A stretch of 35,271 nucleotides of DNA from Euryarchaeota archaeon RBG_19FT_COMBO_69_17 (GCA_001800825.1 MGWD01000003.1:17820-53090), one strand, 5' to 3'; positions 9,253 to 18,716 are shown, counted from the stretch's first letter. Numbers and translations are program-made. Notes: a model not told the origin generated them from the letters alone.

Positions 9253-9590
9253 GTCCACGCGGCCCACGTGTCCTCCGTGTAGGGACGGCCCACGATGATG
9301 TGGATTCCCCCGAACTTGCTGAAAAGATGGAGGTCCTCGTCGGAGGGCTCGAAGACCCCGCTCGGATGGGAGTGGACGGTCCCCACGACCGTGAAGTCGG
9401 CGGGGAGCATGTGGAGCTGGAAGATCGCGTGGCGGTTCCCCGAGACGGTCCCGGGGAGCAGGAGGAGTTCCGTGATCACGCCGCCCTCCGCCCGTAGGAT
9501 CGCCCCGAACTCCCGCGGATACGTGTCCCGGGACGCCTCGAGGATCATCCGCAAGGTCTTCCGGGAGATCGCCTCGACGCGCGCGGGCAT
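9213..9590 (-). CDS. JAMM/MPN+ domain metalloprotease (archaeal JAB1-type)
   Basis: Complete HxHx7SxxD: GTVHSHPSGVFEPSDEDL, with upstream Glu in REFGAILRAEGG. Tail-to-tail 40-bp overlap with the GT4 gene. Confidence 0.88.
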   Translation of the reverse strand: MPARVEAISRKTLRMILEASRDTYPREFGAILRAEGGVITELLLLPGTVSGNRHAIFQLHMLPADFTVVGTVHSHPSGVFEPSDEDLHLFSKFGGIHIIVGRPYTEDTWAAWTHAGERVPLRVVP

Positions 9591-9599
9591 GGGACCCCG

Positions 9600-10406
9600 T
9601 CACTGCCGGGACAGCTTCTCCTCGATCCGGCGGTAGAAGTCGTCCCGGAAGCGCACGAACGTCGCCCGCCGCTCGGACCCCGTGATCGCGACGTCCTCCG
9701 TCCCCTTGAGGACGACCTCGTGCTGCCCGTCCATCACGAGGAGACACTCCCGCGGCTTCACGAGCCTCACGTGGACGTCCTGGGTGGCGGGGAAGACGAA
9801 GGGCCGCATCGCCGGCTTGAAGGGCGCGATCGCGGAGACGATGATCCCGTCGACCCCGGGGTCCACGATGGGGCCCCCCACGGCCATCGAGTACGACGTC
9901 GACCCCGTCGGGGAGGCGACGATGATCCCGTCCGCGCGGACGCGCTGGGCCACGGTCCCGCCCACCTGGATCTCGAAGTGACGGATCTTCGCGACGTGGG
10001 CCGTGTGGACGACGGCCTCGTTGAGGCAGTCGAACAGGCGCTTCCCGTCCACGGTCACCTTGAGGCGGAGGCGGGCCTCCGTGCGATAGTCCCCGCGGGC
10101 GATCCGGTCGAGGTAACCCTCGACTTCGTCCGCGTAGGCCTCCGCGAGGAAACCGAGGGATCCGGAGTTGATCCCGAAGATCTTCGCATCGGAAAGCTGG
10201 GCGGCCCGGAGGATCGTCCCGTCCCCGCCGACGGCGAGGAGGACGTCGGGGCGCATGTGGGCGAGCGGGAACCCCCTGCGTCCGATCGCCTCCGCGAGGT
10301 CCGCCTCGATGAGGGCCTCGTGCTCCCGCTCGACGTACGTGAGGATTCGGCGGGCCGCGACGAGGGCAGAAGGGATGTGGGGGTTCGCGGTGATCCCGAA
10401 CTTCAC
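9600..10406 (-). CDS. nadK: NAD kinase
   Basis: GGDGT motif (LLAVGGDGTILRAAQL), GINSGSLGFL, DGIIVASPTGSTSYSMAVGGPIVDP. Confidence 0.93.
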   Translation of the reverse strand: MKFGITANPHIPSALVAARRILTYVEREHEALIEADLAEAIGRRGFPLAHMRPDVLLAVGGDGTILRAAQLSDAKIFGINSGSLGFLAEAYADEVEGYLDRIARGDYRTEARLRLKVTVDGKRLFDCLNEAVVHTAHVAKIRHFEIQVGGTVAQRVRADGIIVASPTGSTSYSMAVGGPIVDPGVDGIIVSAIAPFKPAMRPFVFPATQDVHVRLVKPRECLLVMDGQHEVVLKGTEDVAITGSERRATFVRFRDDFYRRIEEKLSRQ

Positions 10407-11170
10407 CGGATCGCCTCCAGGACGCGGTCGTCCCCGAACGCGAGGAGGTCCGTCCGGGCGTCCGGGCGGAGGGGCATGTCGAGATCCTCCCCCCCGAGGC
10501 CCGTCACCCGGCCGCCCGCCTCCCGGACGAGGAGGACCCCCGCGGCGATGTCGACGGCGCGAAGCTTCGTCTCGTGGACTGCGCTGTGCATGTAGTACAG
10601 GTCTGCGGCGCCCTTCGCGACGAGGCCGAGGTCGAGGGACGCGGCCCCGAGGTTCCGCACCCGACGGGCACGCGAGGCGACCTCCGCGGCGGCGGGCGCG
10701 GCGTGGGTCCCCAGGTAGACGCTGAACAGGGAATCCTCGGGGTCGAACGGGCGGGCATGGATGGGCCGTCCATTGAGATGGGCGCCCTGCCCCTTTGCTG
10801 CGTAGTACGTCGCGCCGGAGACGAGGTCCCGCACGAGGCCCTCCTCGACGTCGGAGAGGCGCTCGCGCCCGATCGCGAGGGACACCGAGAAGGCGGGGAT
10901 CCCGCGGAGCGCGTTATGGGTCCCGTCGATCGGGTCGAGGACGAGAAGCCGATCGCCCCCCCGCTCCACGAGGCCCGCCTCCTCGCTCAGGACGTCGATC
11001 GCAGCGCCCTCGTACTCGAGGACCCGGAGGACCGCGGCCTCTGCGATCCGGTCGATCCGCGTGCTCGGTCCCCCGTCGGCGCCGCGGCCTACGACCTCGC
11101 CAGGGTCCCCGCCGAGCTGGCCCACGGCCTGCTGGACCGCGTCCGCGAGTCCCAGGAGGAGCGCCTTCAC
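10403..11170 (-). CDS. Inositol monophosphatase / FBPase / NADP phosphatase-like family protein
   Basis: [47 protein letters not shown]. 4-bp overlap with nadK. Confidence 0.9.
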   Translation of the reverse strand: MKALLLGLADAVQQAVGQLGGDPGEVVGRGADGGPSTRIDRIAEAAVLRVLEYEGAAIDVLSEEAGLVERGGDRLLVLDPIDGTHNALRGIPAFSVSLAIGRERLSDVEEGLVRDLVSGATYYAAKGQGAHLNGRPIHARPFDPEDSLFSVYLGTHAAPAAAEVASRARRVRNLGAASLDLGLVAKGAADLYYMHSAVHETKLRAVDIAAGVLLVREAGGRVTGLGGEDLDMPLRPDARTDLLAFGDDRVLEAIR

Positions 11171-11192
11171 GAGGCGCGCTAGGCCCTGGGCT

Positions 11193-11200
11193 CATATAGG
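11193..11200 (-). promoter_or_regulatory. Probable TATA box of the IMPase-nadK-JAMM operon
   Basis: Minus strand AATCCTATATGAG centred about 27 nt upstream of the GTG start at 11170, consistent with leaderless initiation. Confidence 0.45.
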
Positions 11201-11263
11201 ATTATCGGAGGCGGGTGGGAGGGTCCCGGGGCGCGCGGGTGCGGCCCCTCCGGGAGCGTTATG

Positions 11264-11271
11264 TTTATATA
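11264..11271 (+). promoter_or_regulatory. TATA box of the thermosome/Hsp70 operon
   Basis: TTTATATA within GCGTTATGTTTATATAGAAG; about 51 nt upstream of the ATG, leaving a leader of about 25 nt containing GGAGG. Confidence 0.65.
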
Positions 11272-11321
11272 GAAGCCCCCACATAGGCACTGGCCCGAAA
11301 ACGGCAATTGGAGGAGTACCT

Positions 11322-12968
11322 ATGATGCCAGCCGGCACACAGATTCTCGTACTGAAGGAAGGGACGCGCCGCGAGCGCGGCAAGGGAGCGCAGTTCAACA
11401 ACATCGCCGCGGCGAAGGCCGTGGCCGATGCGGTCCGCTCGACCCTCGGCCCTCGCGGCATGGACAAGATGCTCGTGGACAGCCTCGGGGACGTCGTCAT
11501 CACGAACGATGGCGTGACGATCCTCAAGGAGATCGACATCGAGCATCCCGCGGCGAAGATGCTCGTCGAGGTCGCGAAGACCCAGGACGAGGAGGCCGGG
11601 GACGGCACAACGACGGCCGTCATCCTCGCCGGGGAGCTGCTGAAGAAGGCGGAGGACCTCGTGGAGCAGAACATCCACCCGACCGTCATCGCCGCGGGGT
11701 ACCGCCTCGCGAGCGAGAGGGCCCGGGAGGTCCTCGAGAAGGTCTCCACGAAGGTCGCGATCAAGGACACGGACATCCTGAAGAAGGTCGCGATGACCGC
11801 GATGTCGTCGAAGTCGTCGAGCGGCCACAAGGAGCTCCTCGCGGACATCTCCGTCAAGGCCGTGGCCACGATCGCGGAGGAGCGGCCGGACGGCACCTGG
11901 TCCGTCGATGAGGACAACCTCCAGGTCGTGAAGAAGCAGGGCGGCTCCATCGCGGACACGGAGCTCGTGGACGGGATCATCGTCGACAAGGAGCGTGTCC
12001 ACCCCGGGATGCCGAACGAGGTGAAGGACGCGAAGATCGCCCTCGTCGACGCAGCCCTCGAGGTCAAGAAGACGGAGATCGACGCGAAGATCGAGATCAC
12101 GGACCCGACCCAGCTCCAGGCGTTCCTGGACGAGGAGGAGTCCATGCTCAAGCGGATGGTCGAGACGGTCCGGAAGAGCGGCGCGAAGGTCATCTTCTGC
12201 CAGAAGGGGATCGACGACCTCGCCCAGCACTACCTCGCGAAGGAGGGCATCTACGCCGTGCGCCGGGTCAAGAAGTCCGACATGGAGAAGCTCGCGAAGG
12301 CGACGGGCGGGAAGGTCGTCACGAAGCTCGACGAGCTCTCCAAGGACGACCTCGGGTACGCGAAGCTCGTGTATGAGAAGAAGATTGGCGAGGACGAGAT
12401 GACCTTCGTCACGGGCTGCAAGAACCCGAAGGCCGTGTCGATTCTGATCCGCGGGGGCACGGAGCACGTCGTGGACGAGGTCGAGCGGTCCCTCGAGGAC
12501 TCCACGTCCGTCGTGGCCGTGGCGATCGAGGACGGAAAGGTCATCACGGGCGGCGGATCCAGCGCGATGGAGATCGCCCTCGCCCTCCGGGACTACGCCT
12601 CGACGGTCGGGGGCCGGGAGCAGATGGCGATCGAGGCCTTCGCGGACGCGGTCGAGGTCGTGCCCCGCACGCTCTCGGAGAACGCGGGCCTGGACCCCAT
12701 CGACACCCTCATCAGCCTCCGGAAGGAGCACAAGAAGGGGAACAAGTCGGCCGGGATCAACGTCTACACGGGCAAGGTCTCCGACATGAGGCGGGAGAAC
12801 GTGATCGAGCCCATCCGCGTGGGGACCCAAGCCATTTCCTCCGCGACGGACGCGGCCGTCATGATCCTCCGCATCGACGACGTCATCGCGGCCAAGGCCG
12901 GCGAGTCCGGGAAGGGCGGCGGCAAGGGCGGCGAGGGCGGCGACGGAGGCGACGGCGAAGAGTTCTGA
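11322..12968 (+). CDS. Thermosome subunit (group II chaperonin)
   Basis: [71 protein letters not shown], Gly-rich tail [23 protein letters not shown] upstream of ATG 11322; the track start at 11061 is too far upstream. Confidence 0.97.
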   Translation: MMPAGTQILVLKEGTRRERGKGAQFNNIAAAKAVADAVRSTLGPRGMDKMLVDSLGDVVITNDGVTILKEIDIEHPAAKMLVEVAKTQDEEAGDGTTTAVILAGELLKKAEDLVEQNIHPTVIAAGYRLASERAREVLEKVSTKVAIKDTDILKKVAMTAMSSKSSSGHKELLADISVKAVATIAEERPDGTWSVDEDNLQVVKKQGGSIADTELVDGIIVDKERVHPGMPNEVKDAKIALVDAALEVKKTEIDAKIEITDPTQLQAFLDEEESMLKRMVETVRKSGAKVIFCQKGIDDLAQHYLAKEGIYAVRRVKKSDMEKLAKATGGKVVTKLDELSKDDLGYAKLVYEKKIGEDEMTFVTGCKNPKAVSILIRGGTEHVVDEVERSLEDSTSVVAVAIEDGKVITGGGSSAMEIALALRDYASTVGGREQMAIEAFADAVEVVPRTLSENAGLDPIDTLISLRKEHKKGNKSAGINVYTGKVSDMRRENVIEPIRVGTQAISSATDAAVMILRIDDVIAAKAGESGKGGGKGGEGGDGGDGEEF

Positions 12969-12993
12969 GCGGGGTCTTCTCCGGAGGCCCCCG

Positions 12994-13392
12994 GTGGTCT
13001 CCATGGACGACGGCTTGGGCCCGACCGAGGGAGGGACGGAGGACTCCGGCGGGGACGCGGGCGGATCGCGCGCGTCCCGGCAGGGTCCGCCCGGGGTCGT
13101 CCTCGAGGCCGAACTCGAGCTCCGGGAGCCCGCCGTGGAGGCCCTCCAGAACCCCCGTCGGATCCATTTGACCGTCGAGCCTCCGGGCGCCATCCGCGAC
13201 CGGATCGACGTCACGATGACGCCGTCCCGGATCCGGATTGAGGCCCCGAGCGCGGACGGGCGGGCGTTCGCGCGGGAGCTCGAACTCCCCGACCCCGTGG
13301 ATCTGGACGGGATCGCGACCACCTACCGGAACGGCGTCCTCGACGCGACCCTGTCCGGCCGCGGGGCGTCGACTCCAGCTCCAGAGGGATGA
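12994..13392 (+). CDS. Divergent Hsp20/alpha-crystallin-like protein
   Basis: C-terminal YRNGVLDATLSGR resembles the sHSP signature (Y-x-N-G-V-L-x-V-x-L-P); ELELPDPVDLDGIATTY resembles the strand before it. GGAGG 6 nt before the GTG start. Confidence 0.6.
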   Translation: MVSMDDGLGPTEGGTEDSGGDAGGSRASRQGPPGVVLEAELELREPAVEALQNPRRIHLTVEPPGAIRDRIDVTMTPSRIRIEAPSADGRAFARELELPDPVDLDGIATTYRNGVLDATLSGRGASTPAPEG

Positions 13393-13395
13393 CCC

Positions 13396-13929
13396 ATGTC
13401 CGACGAGACGCGAACGATCGAAGACGTCCCCCGCGGGAAGCTGGAGGCTCCCCCCTCCGCGGAAGAAACCCTCCGCGAGGAGCTCGAAGCCTCCCGGAAG
13501 AAGGGGGAGGAGCTCCTCACGAGGATGAAGTACCTCCAGGCGGAGTTCGACAACTTCCGGAAGCGGACATCGAGGGAGTCGGAGGCCCTCGTGAAATACG
13601 CCCACGAGGCCCTCGTCGCGCGCCTCCTCCCCGTCCTCGACGAGCTCGAGGCGGCCCTCGGGAGTCTCGACGGGGACGCGGGGGCGGGGGTCCGGATGGT
13701 CCGGGACAACTTCTGGAGGGCCCTCGAGGAGGTCGGAGTCCAGGAGATTCCCGTGGGGGGGCGCCCCTTCGACCCGTTTCTGATGGACTGCGTGGAGCGC
13801 GTGCCCGACGCAGACCGGAAGGACGGCGACGTGAAAGAGCTCGTCCGCCGGGGGTACCGGCTCCACGATCGCGTCCTGCGTCCCGCTCAAGTCATCGTCG
13901 TGAGGAACGGAGGTGATTCGAATGCCTAA
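13396..13929 (+). CDS. grpE: GrpE nucleotide exchange factor
   Basis: LLTRMKYLQAEFDNFRKRTSRE, LLPVLDELEAALGS, GGRPFDPFLMDCVERV, GYRLHDRVLRPAQVIV. Confidence 0.93.
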   Translation: MSDETRTIEDVPRGKLEAPPSAEETLREELEASRKKGEELLTRMKYLQAEFDNFRKRTSRESEALVKYAHEALVARLLPVLDELEAALGSLDGDAGAGVRMVRDNFWRALEEVGVQEIPVGGRPFDPFLMDCVERVPDADRKDGDVKELVRRGYRLHDRVLRPAQVIVVRNGGDSNA

Positions 13930-15763
13930 GATCATCGGAATCGACCTCGGGACCACGAACTCCGAGGCCGCGTACATGGAAGGGGGAACGCCGAAGATTA
14001 TCCCGAGCGCGGAGGGCTCGACGTACGGAGGCAAGATGTTCCCGTCCGTCGTCGCGTTCACGAAGGACGGGATCCTCGTCGGGGAACCCGCGAAGCGCCA
14101 GGCTGTCCTGAATCCGGACAAGACGATCATGCAGATCAAGCGGAAGATGGGGACGGACCACAAGGAGCGGATCGACGGCAAGGACTACACGCCCCAGGAG
14201 ATCTCCGCGATGGTCCTTCGAAAGATCAAGACGGACGCGGAGGCCTACCTGGGCGACAAGATCACCCAGGCCGTGATCACCGTGCCCGCGTACTTCAACG
14301 ACAACCAGCGGCAAGCGACGAAGGACGCGGGGCGGATCGCAGGCCTCGAGGTCCTCCGACTCGTGAACGAGCCTACGGCGGCGGCCCTCGCGTACGGACT
14401 CGACAAGAAGGGCGAAGGGAAGATCTGTGTCCTCGACCTCGGCGGCGGGACCTTCGACGTCACCCTCATGGAGACGGGGGACGGCGTCTTCGAGGTCGCC
14501 GCGACCTCAGGGGACACCCAGCTCGGGGGGATGGACATGGACAACGCTCTGATCCAGTGGCTCGTGGCCGAGTTCAGGAGCGAGCACGGGGTGGACCTGT
14601 CCGCCGACCGCCAGGCGCTCCAACGCCTGCGGGACGCCGCGGAGAAGGCGAAGATCGAGCTCTCGGGCACGATGGAGGCCCCGATCAACCTGCCCTTCAT
14701 CGCCCAGAAGGCGGGCGCGCCCGTTCACCTGGACCGGAAGCTCAGCCGGACGAAGATGGAACAGCTCATCGAGCCCGTCCTCGCGCGCCTCGAGGGCCCG
14801 ATCCGCCAGGCGTTCAAGGACGCGGGCTGGTCCTCCGGGGACGTGAACCACGTAATCCTCGTTGGCGGGCCCACGCGAATGCCCGTCGTCCGGGAGCGGT
14901 TCGAACGGGTCCTGGGCCGGGGCGTGGAGCGGGGCGTGGACCCCATGCAGTGCGTCGCCCTCGGGGCCGCGATCCAGGGGGCCGTGCTTAGCGGCGAGGT
15001 GAAGGACATCCTCCTGCTCGACGTGACCCCCCTGAGCCTGGGCGTGGAGACCCTCGGCGGGGTGTACCACAAGCTCATCGAGCGGAACGCGACGATCCCC
15101 ACGAGGAAGAGCGAGGTCTTCACGACGGCCGCGGACGGGCAGACGACGGTCGAGGTCCACGTGCTCCAGGGGGAGCGGGCCATGGCTGCGGACAACGTCA
15201 GCCTGGGCCGGTTCTACCTCTCGGGGATGCCGCCGTCCCCCCGCGGGATGCCCCAGATCGAGGTCATGTTTGACATCGACGCGAACGGCATCCTGAACGT
15301 GACCGCGACGGACAAGGCGACGTCGAAGTCGGAGAAGCTCACAATCATGGCGCCCCAGCGGATGGACCAGTCGAAGATCGATCAGGCCGTCCGGGACGCG
15401 GAGGCCCACGGGGAAGAGGACCGCCGCCGGAGGGAGCTCGTGGAGACGCGGAACCTGGCGGACGGCCTCGCGTACCAGTCGGAGAAGGAGCTCGAGACGT
15501 ACGCGTCCCAGCTGTCGGACGAGACGAAGGCCGCCCTGCGGGCGAGGATTGACGAGCTCAAGAAGGCCCTCGCCGCGAACGACATCTCCGAGATCCGGAC
15601 GGCGATGGAGGGCCTGAACAAGGAGCGCCTGAAGATCGGGGTGGAGGTCCAGAAGAAGGGTCCCGGCGCCGAGGCCGCTCCGCCGCCGTCGGGGGGCGCG
15701 GCCGGGGGGTCCGACGCCCCAGGGGTCGTAGACGCGGACTTCGAAGACGTCGACAAGAAGTAG
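13922..15763 (+). CDS. dnaK: Molecular chaperone DnaK (Hsp70)
   Basis: [84 protein letters not shown]. Overlaps the grpE stop. Confidence 0.98.
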   Translation: MPKIIGIDLGTTNSEAAYMEGGTPKIIPSAEGSTYGGKMFPSVVAFTKDGILVGEPAKRQAVLNPDKTIMQIKRKMGTDHKERIDGKDYTPQEISAMVLRKIKTDAEAYLGDKITQAVITVPAYFNDNQRQATKDAGRIAGLEVLRLVNEPTAAALAYGLDKKGEGKICVLDLGGGTFDVTLMETGDGVFEVAATSGDTQLGGMDMDNALIQWLVAEFRSEHGVDLSADRQALQRLRDAAEKAKIELSGTMEAPINLPFIAQKAGAPVHLDRKLSRTKMEQLIEPVLARLEGPIRQAFKDAGWSSGDVNHVILVGGPTRMPVVRERFERVLGRGVERGVDPMQCVALGAAIQGAVLSGEVKDILLLDVTPLSLGVETLGGVYHKLIERNATIPTRKSEVFTTAADGQTTVEVHVLQGERAMAADNVSLGRFYLSGMPPSPRGMPQIEVMFDIDANGILNVTATDKATSKSEKLTIMAPQRMDQSKIDQAVRDAEAHGEEDRRRRELVETRNLADGLAYQSEKELETYASQLSDETKAALRARIDELKKALAANDISEIRTAMEGLNKERLKIGVEVQKKGPGAEAAPPPSGGAAGGSDAPGVVDADFEDVDKK

Positions 15764-15793
15764 TCGCGCGACATGTGGTCGGAAGAGCGCGGT

Positions 15794-16933
15794 ATGGCGG
15801 ACCAGGACTACTATCGGCTCCTTGGCGTGGAGCGGACCGCGTCGAAGGAGGACATCAAGCGGGCCTACCGGAGGGCCGCGAAGAAGTACCACCCGGACCT
15901 CAACAAGGACGATGCGAAGGCCGCGGAGGAGAAGTTCAAACAGGTCTCCGAGGCCTACGAGGTCCTCGCGGACGACGAGAAGCGGCGGATCTTCGACCAG
16001 TACGGCGCAGAGGGGCTCAAGCAGCAGGTCTGGGGCGGACAAGGCTTCGACTGGTCCCGCTTCACCCACGTCCAGGACATCGAGGACATCTTCGGGCGTG
16101 GAGGGTTCGGCGGGTCCCTGTTCCAGGACTTCTTCGGCGGCCCCGCTCGACGCCGGGGCCCCGCCGCGGGCCGGGACTACCAGGTCGAGGTCGGCCTGAC
16201 CCTCGAGGAGGTCCTCCGCGGGCTCCGGAAGGAGATCCCCCTGACGTTCCCGACAGCCTGCGCGTCGTGCGGCGGCTCCGGGGCGGAAGGGGGCCGCCTC
16301 ACGACCTGCATGACCTGCGGGGGCCGGGGCCAGGCGAGCAGCGCCCAGCGCCGCGGCTACAGCCAGGTCATCACGATCACGACGTGCCCGAAGTGCCGGG
16401 GCCGCGGGCAGTGGCCCGAGACGCCGTGCCGCGCGTGCGGGGGGTCCGGGCGGGTCGCCTCATCCCGGACGGTCTCCGTCGAGATCCCCGAGGGGGTCCC
16501 GGACGGCGTCCAGCTCCGCGTCCAGGGGCGGGGGGAGGCCGGGGAGACGGGCGCACCGCCCGGGGACCTCTTCGTCGTCGTCCGGGTGAAGGACCATCCC
16601 ACGTTCTTGCGGGACGGCGAGGACGTCATCATGGAGCTGCCCGTTACGTTCAGCCAGGCGGCCCTCGGCGGGGAGATCGAGGTGCCGACCCTCGAAGGCA
16701 CCGCGCGCCTTCGGATCCCGCCGGGCACGCAGACTCACACCCTCCTCCGCCTCCGTGGCAAGGGGCTCCCCCGCTTCCGGGCGGAGGGCCGGGGGGACCA
16801 GCTCGTCCGGGTTCTCGTCACGACCCCGACCCGCCTCCGCGGGGAGGAACGGAAGCTCCTCGAGGAACTCGGCCGGCTCGAGCGAGAGTCCCGGGAGAAG
16901 CGCGGAGTCTTCGACCGGTCCCGGTCCCCCTAG
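15794..16933 (+). CDS. dnaJ: Chaperone DnaJ (type I, J domain plus four CxxCxGxG-type zinc motifs)
   Basis: [68 protein letters not shown]. Confidence 0.97.
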   Translation: MADQDYYRLLGVERTASKEDIKRAYRRAAKKYHPDLNKDDAKAAEEKFKQVSEAYEVLADDEKRRIFDQYGAEGLKQQVWGGQGFDWSRFTHVQDIEDIFGRGGFGGSLFQDFFGGPARRRGPAAGRDYQVEVGLTLEEVLRGLRKEIPLTFPTACASCGGSGAEGGRLTTCMTCGGRGQASSAQRRGYSQVITITTCPKCRGRGQWPETPCRACGGSGRVASSRTVSVEIPEGVPDGVQLRVQGRGEAGETGAPPGDLFVVVRVKDHPTFLRDGEDVIMELPVTFSQAALGGEIEVPTLEGTARLRIPPGTQTHTLLRLRGKGLPRFRAEGRGDQLVRVLVTTPTRLRGEERKLLEELGRLERESREKRGVFDRSRSP

Positions 16934-17076
16934 GGGAACGGGATCCCGGCGAGGAACGATACGAGCTTGATCATCCCGTAGAAGGCGGCGAGGGCGCCGA
17001 CGACCGTGAGAATCGCGAGCGCGTCTCGGACGAGCAAGCCCTTCGAATCCAGATCCTGCGCGGTCTCGGGTGGCAC
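16930..17076 (-). CDS. 48-aa single-pass membrane micro-protein (not in the ORF track)
   Basis: Hand translation: (M)[50 protein letters not shown] start with GAGGAG about 8 nt upstream; hydrophobic helix; stop interlocks with the dnaJ stop at CTAG. Confidence 0.6.
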   Translation of the reverse strand: MPPETAQDLDSKGLLVRDALAILTVVGALAAFYGMIKLVSFLAGIPFP

Positions 17077-17134
17077 GGGACGCTCCTCTTCTCTCCGAAG
17101 GAGCCTGTGGCTATGAATCGCTTATGGGACAATT

Positions 17135-17148
17135 TTCACACGTGTGAA
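17135..17148. promoter_or_regulatory. Perfect 14-bp palindrome TTCACACGTGTGAA, candidate operator
   Basis: Sequence is its own reverse complement; lies in the divergent intergenic region between 17076(-) and 17211(+). Confidence 0.5.
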
Positions 17149-17210
17149 TCATTCCTGAGAACGCCGGGACCGGCCAAGGATTATCTCCCGCGAGGCCCTT
17201 GGTCGGCCCG

Positions 17211-17966
17211 ATGCGCAAGGTCCTCGGGATCCTGACCCAGGACTTCCGGCTGTACCACGACCTCGTGGCCGCCCTCAAGGCCCGCGACATCCCGTTCACG
17301 AGCCTCTCCTTTGCCAAGCGCGTGCCCGAGAACGTCGGCGTCGTCCTCACGTCCCCCGCGGAGACCGCGAGGGTCCGCGGCCCTCACGTCGCGGTCGACG
17401 ACATCGAGAACGGCCTCGCGAAGGCCCTCCAGCTCCTCCGCGGGAAGTCCTCCTGGCGCGAGCTCCTGATCGGGATCGACCCGGGCCACGAGCCGGGCTT
17501 CGCGGTCATCGGGGACGGGGAGGTCATCGACACGCGCCTCGCGGAGAGCCCCGAGGCCGTCCTCGAGCACGTCCGCCGGAGCCTCCGGACGTTCCCCGCA
17601 GACCGAGTGAAGGTGCGGGTCGGCCACGGGGACCCCACGAACCGGAACCGCATCCTGAACACCCTGGCCCGGGAGGACCTCCGGGTCGAGGTCGTGGACG
17701 AGGCGGGGACGACCCGCCGCACAGCCCAGCCCGACGTCGACGCGGCGATCGACATCGCCCGGACGCCGGGGGTCCGGGCCGTCCCGCCCTTCGAGGTCCA
17801 CCCTACGCGAGGGGAGCTTCGGGAGATCCAGCGGCGGTCCCGACTCGGGAGCGAGGGGGAGGTCACGATCACGTCGGAGCTCGCGGGCGCCGTCGCTCGC
17901 GGGGAGGTTTCCCTCGACCAGGCGATTGCGAGACAGCGCCGGCGGGACCGTCGTTCACAGGATTAG
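17211..17966 (+). CDS. Conserved archaeal protein with RuvC/RNase H-like fold signature
   Basis: ELLIGIDPGHEPGFAVIGDGEVI resembles RuvC first strand (GIDPG); VEVVDEAGTTRRTAQPDVDAAIDIAR resembles the C-terminal acidic motif. GTG 17199 is an alternative start. Confidence 0.7.
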   Translation: MRKVLGILTQDFRLYHDLVAALKARDIPFTSLSFAKRVPENVGVVLTSPAETARVRGPHVAVDDIENGLAKALQLLRGKSSWRELLIGIDPGHEPGFAVIGDGEVIDTRLAESPEAVLEHVRRSLRTFPADRVKVRVGHGDPTNRNRILNTLAREDLRVEVVDEAGTTRRTAQPDVDAAIDIARTPGVRAVPPFEVHPTRGELREIQRRSRLGSEGEVTITSELAGAVARGEVSLDQAIARQRRRDRRSQD

Positions 17967-18368
17967 CCGGTAGCGGGCCTCGATCTCCTTCCGGCGCTTG
18001 AAGTACATCTCCTCCGCGATCTCCCCCGCCGCGAGCCTCGCCTCGAGGGCCTCGAGCTCCCGCTCGAAGTCGGCCCGGAACCCCTGGGAGTACTCCGTGA
18101 CGACGCGTTCGAGGAGCTCGAGGAGGTCCCTCCCCCGCTGGGTCGCCTGGTACACGATCCGGGGCCGCCCGCCGGCCGGGAAGACGGCGGCCCGGTCCAC
18201 GAGCCCCCAGTCGAACAGCTCGAGGAGCTGCTTGTCTACGGACGTCCGCCGGATCTTCAGCTTCTTCGCGAGGTCCTCCGGATGGTCGAACCCCTGCCGG
18301 AGGAGCCGGAGGATCTGCCGTCGGGTCTCCGAGGACGCGACCCGGACGAGTTCCAACGGCTCCGGCAT
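17955..18368 (-). CDS. wHTH (ArsR-like) transcriptional regulator with C-terminal SHOCT-like helix hairpin
   Basis: ELVRVASSETRRQILRLLRQGFDHPEDLAKKLKIRRTSVDKQLLELFDWGLVDR; C-terminus LEALEARLAAGEIAEEMYFKRRKEIEARY. Confidence 0.82.
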   Translation of the reverse strand: MPEPLELVRVASSETRRQILRLLRQGFDHPEDLAKKLKIRRTSVDKQLLELFDWGLVDRAAVFPAGGRPRIVYQATQRGRDLLELLERVVTEYSQGFRADFERELEALEARLAAGEIAEEMYFKRRKEIEARYRLIL

Positions 18369-18439
18369 GGGCGCGCCGCAAGCCGCATCGGCCTACTTCA
18401 ACGTTCGTCCGCGCGCGCCACGACGTCATCTCCCGGACA

Positions 18440-18454
18440 GGAGAGGATCTCTCC
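18440..18454. promoter_or_regulatory. Palindrome GGAGAG-GAT-CTCTCC, candidate operator in the divergent intergenic region
   Basis: Perfect 6-bp arms around 3 nt; overlaps a second hairpin CTCCGC-GCGG-GCGGAG at 18451-18466; TATA-like TTGTATAAATAAACGG lies at about 18489-18504. Confidence 0.45.
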
Positions 18455-18524
18455 GCGCGGGCGGAGCCTATCGTTTTTGTCTGCGACTCTTGTATAAATA
18501 AACGGCGAACCCTCGGTAGGCCCG

Positions 18525-18716
18525 ATGTTCGCCAACAAGTCGTCCGGCATGAGCAGGGTCCTCGCGAGCTCCTTCGAGTCCGGGGACGGCGGCTTCCTCC
18601 GCAGGCTCCGGCGCGGCCGGGGCCCCGAGATCCTCGAGCCCAGGACCCCGCCCGAGCTCCTCGCGCGCAGGGAAAGATATTTGGCGCTGACCCGTGCTCC
18701 CCGGGGGAACCCATGA
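18525..18716 (+). CDS. Possible 63-aa basic protein of unknown function
   Basis: MFANKSSGMSRVLASSFESGDGGFLRRLRRGRGPEILEPRTPPELLARRERYLALTRAPRGNP. Start about 30 nt from the TATA-like element; stop overlaps the next start (ATGA). Confidence 0.4.
   Translation: MFANKSSGMSRVLASSFESGDGGFLRRLRRGRGPEILEPRTPPELLARRERYLALTRAPRGNP

Noticed and set aside
6562-9747. 1061-aa minus-strand ORF antisense to GlmM/GlmU/GT4
   Set aside because: Same GC3 artefact: compositionally biased and overlapping three confident genes.
12893-12966. GGC-rich direct repeat at the end of the thermosome gene
   Set aside because: It encodes the Gly-rich flexible C-terminal tail typical of group II chaperonins.
11265-13322. 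685-aa minus ORF antisense to the thermosome
   Set aside because: Antisense shadow of a highly biased coding gene; no recognisable motif.
14996-15763. Frameshift or pseudogene possibility in dnaK/dnaJ
   Set aside because: Both frames are intact with all expected motifs to the stop codons.
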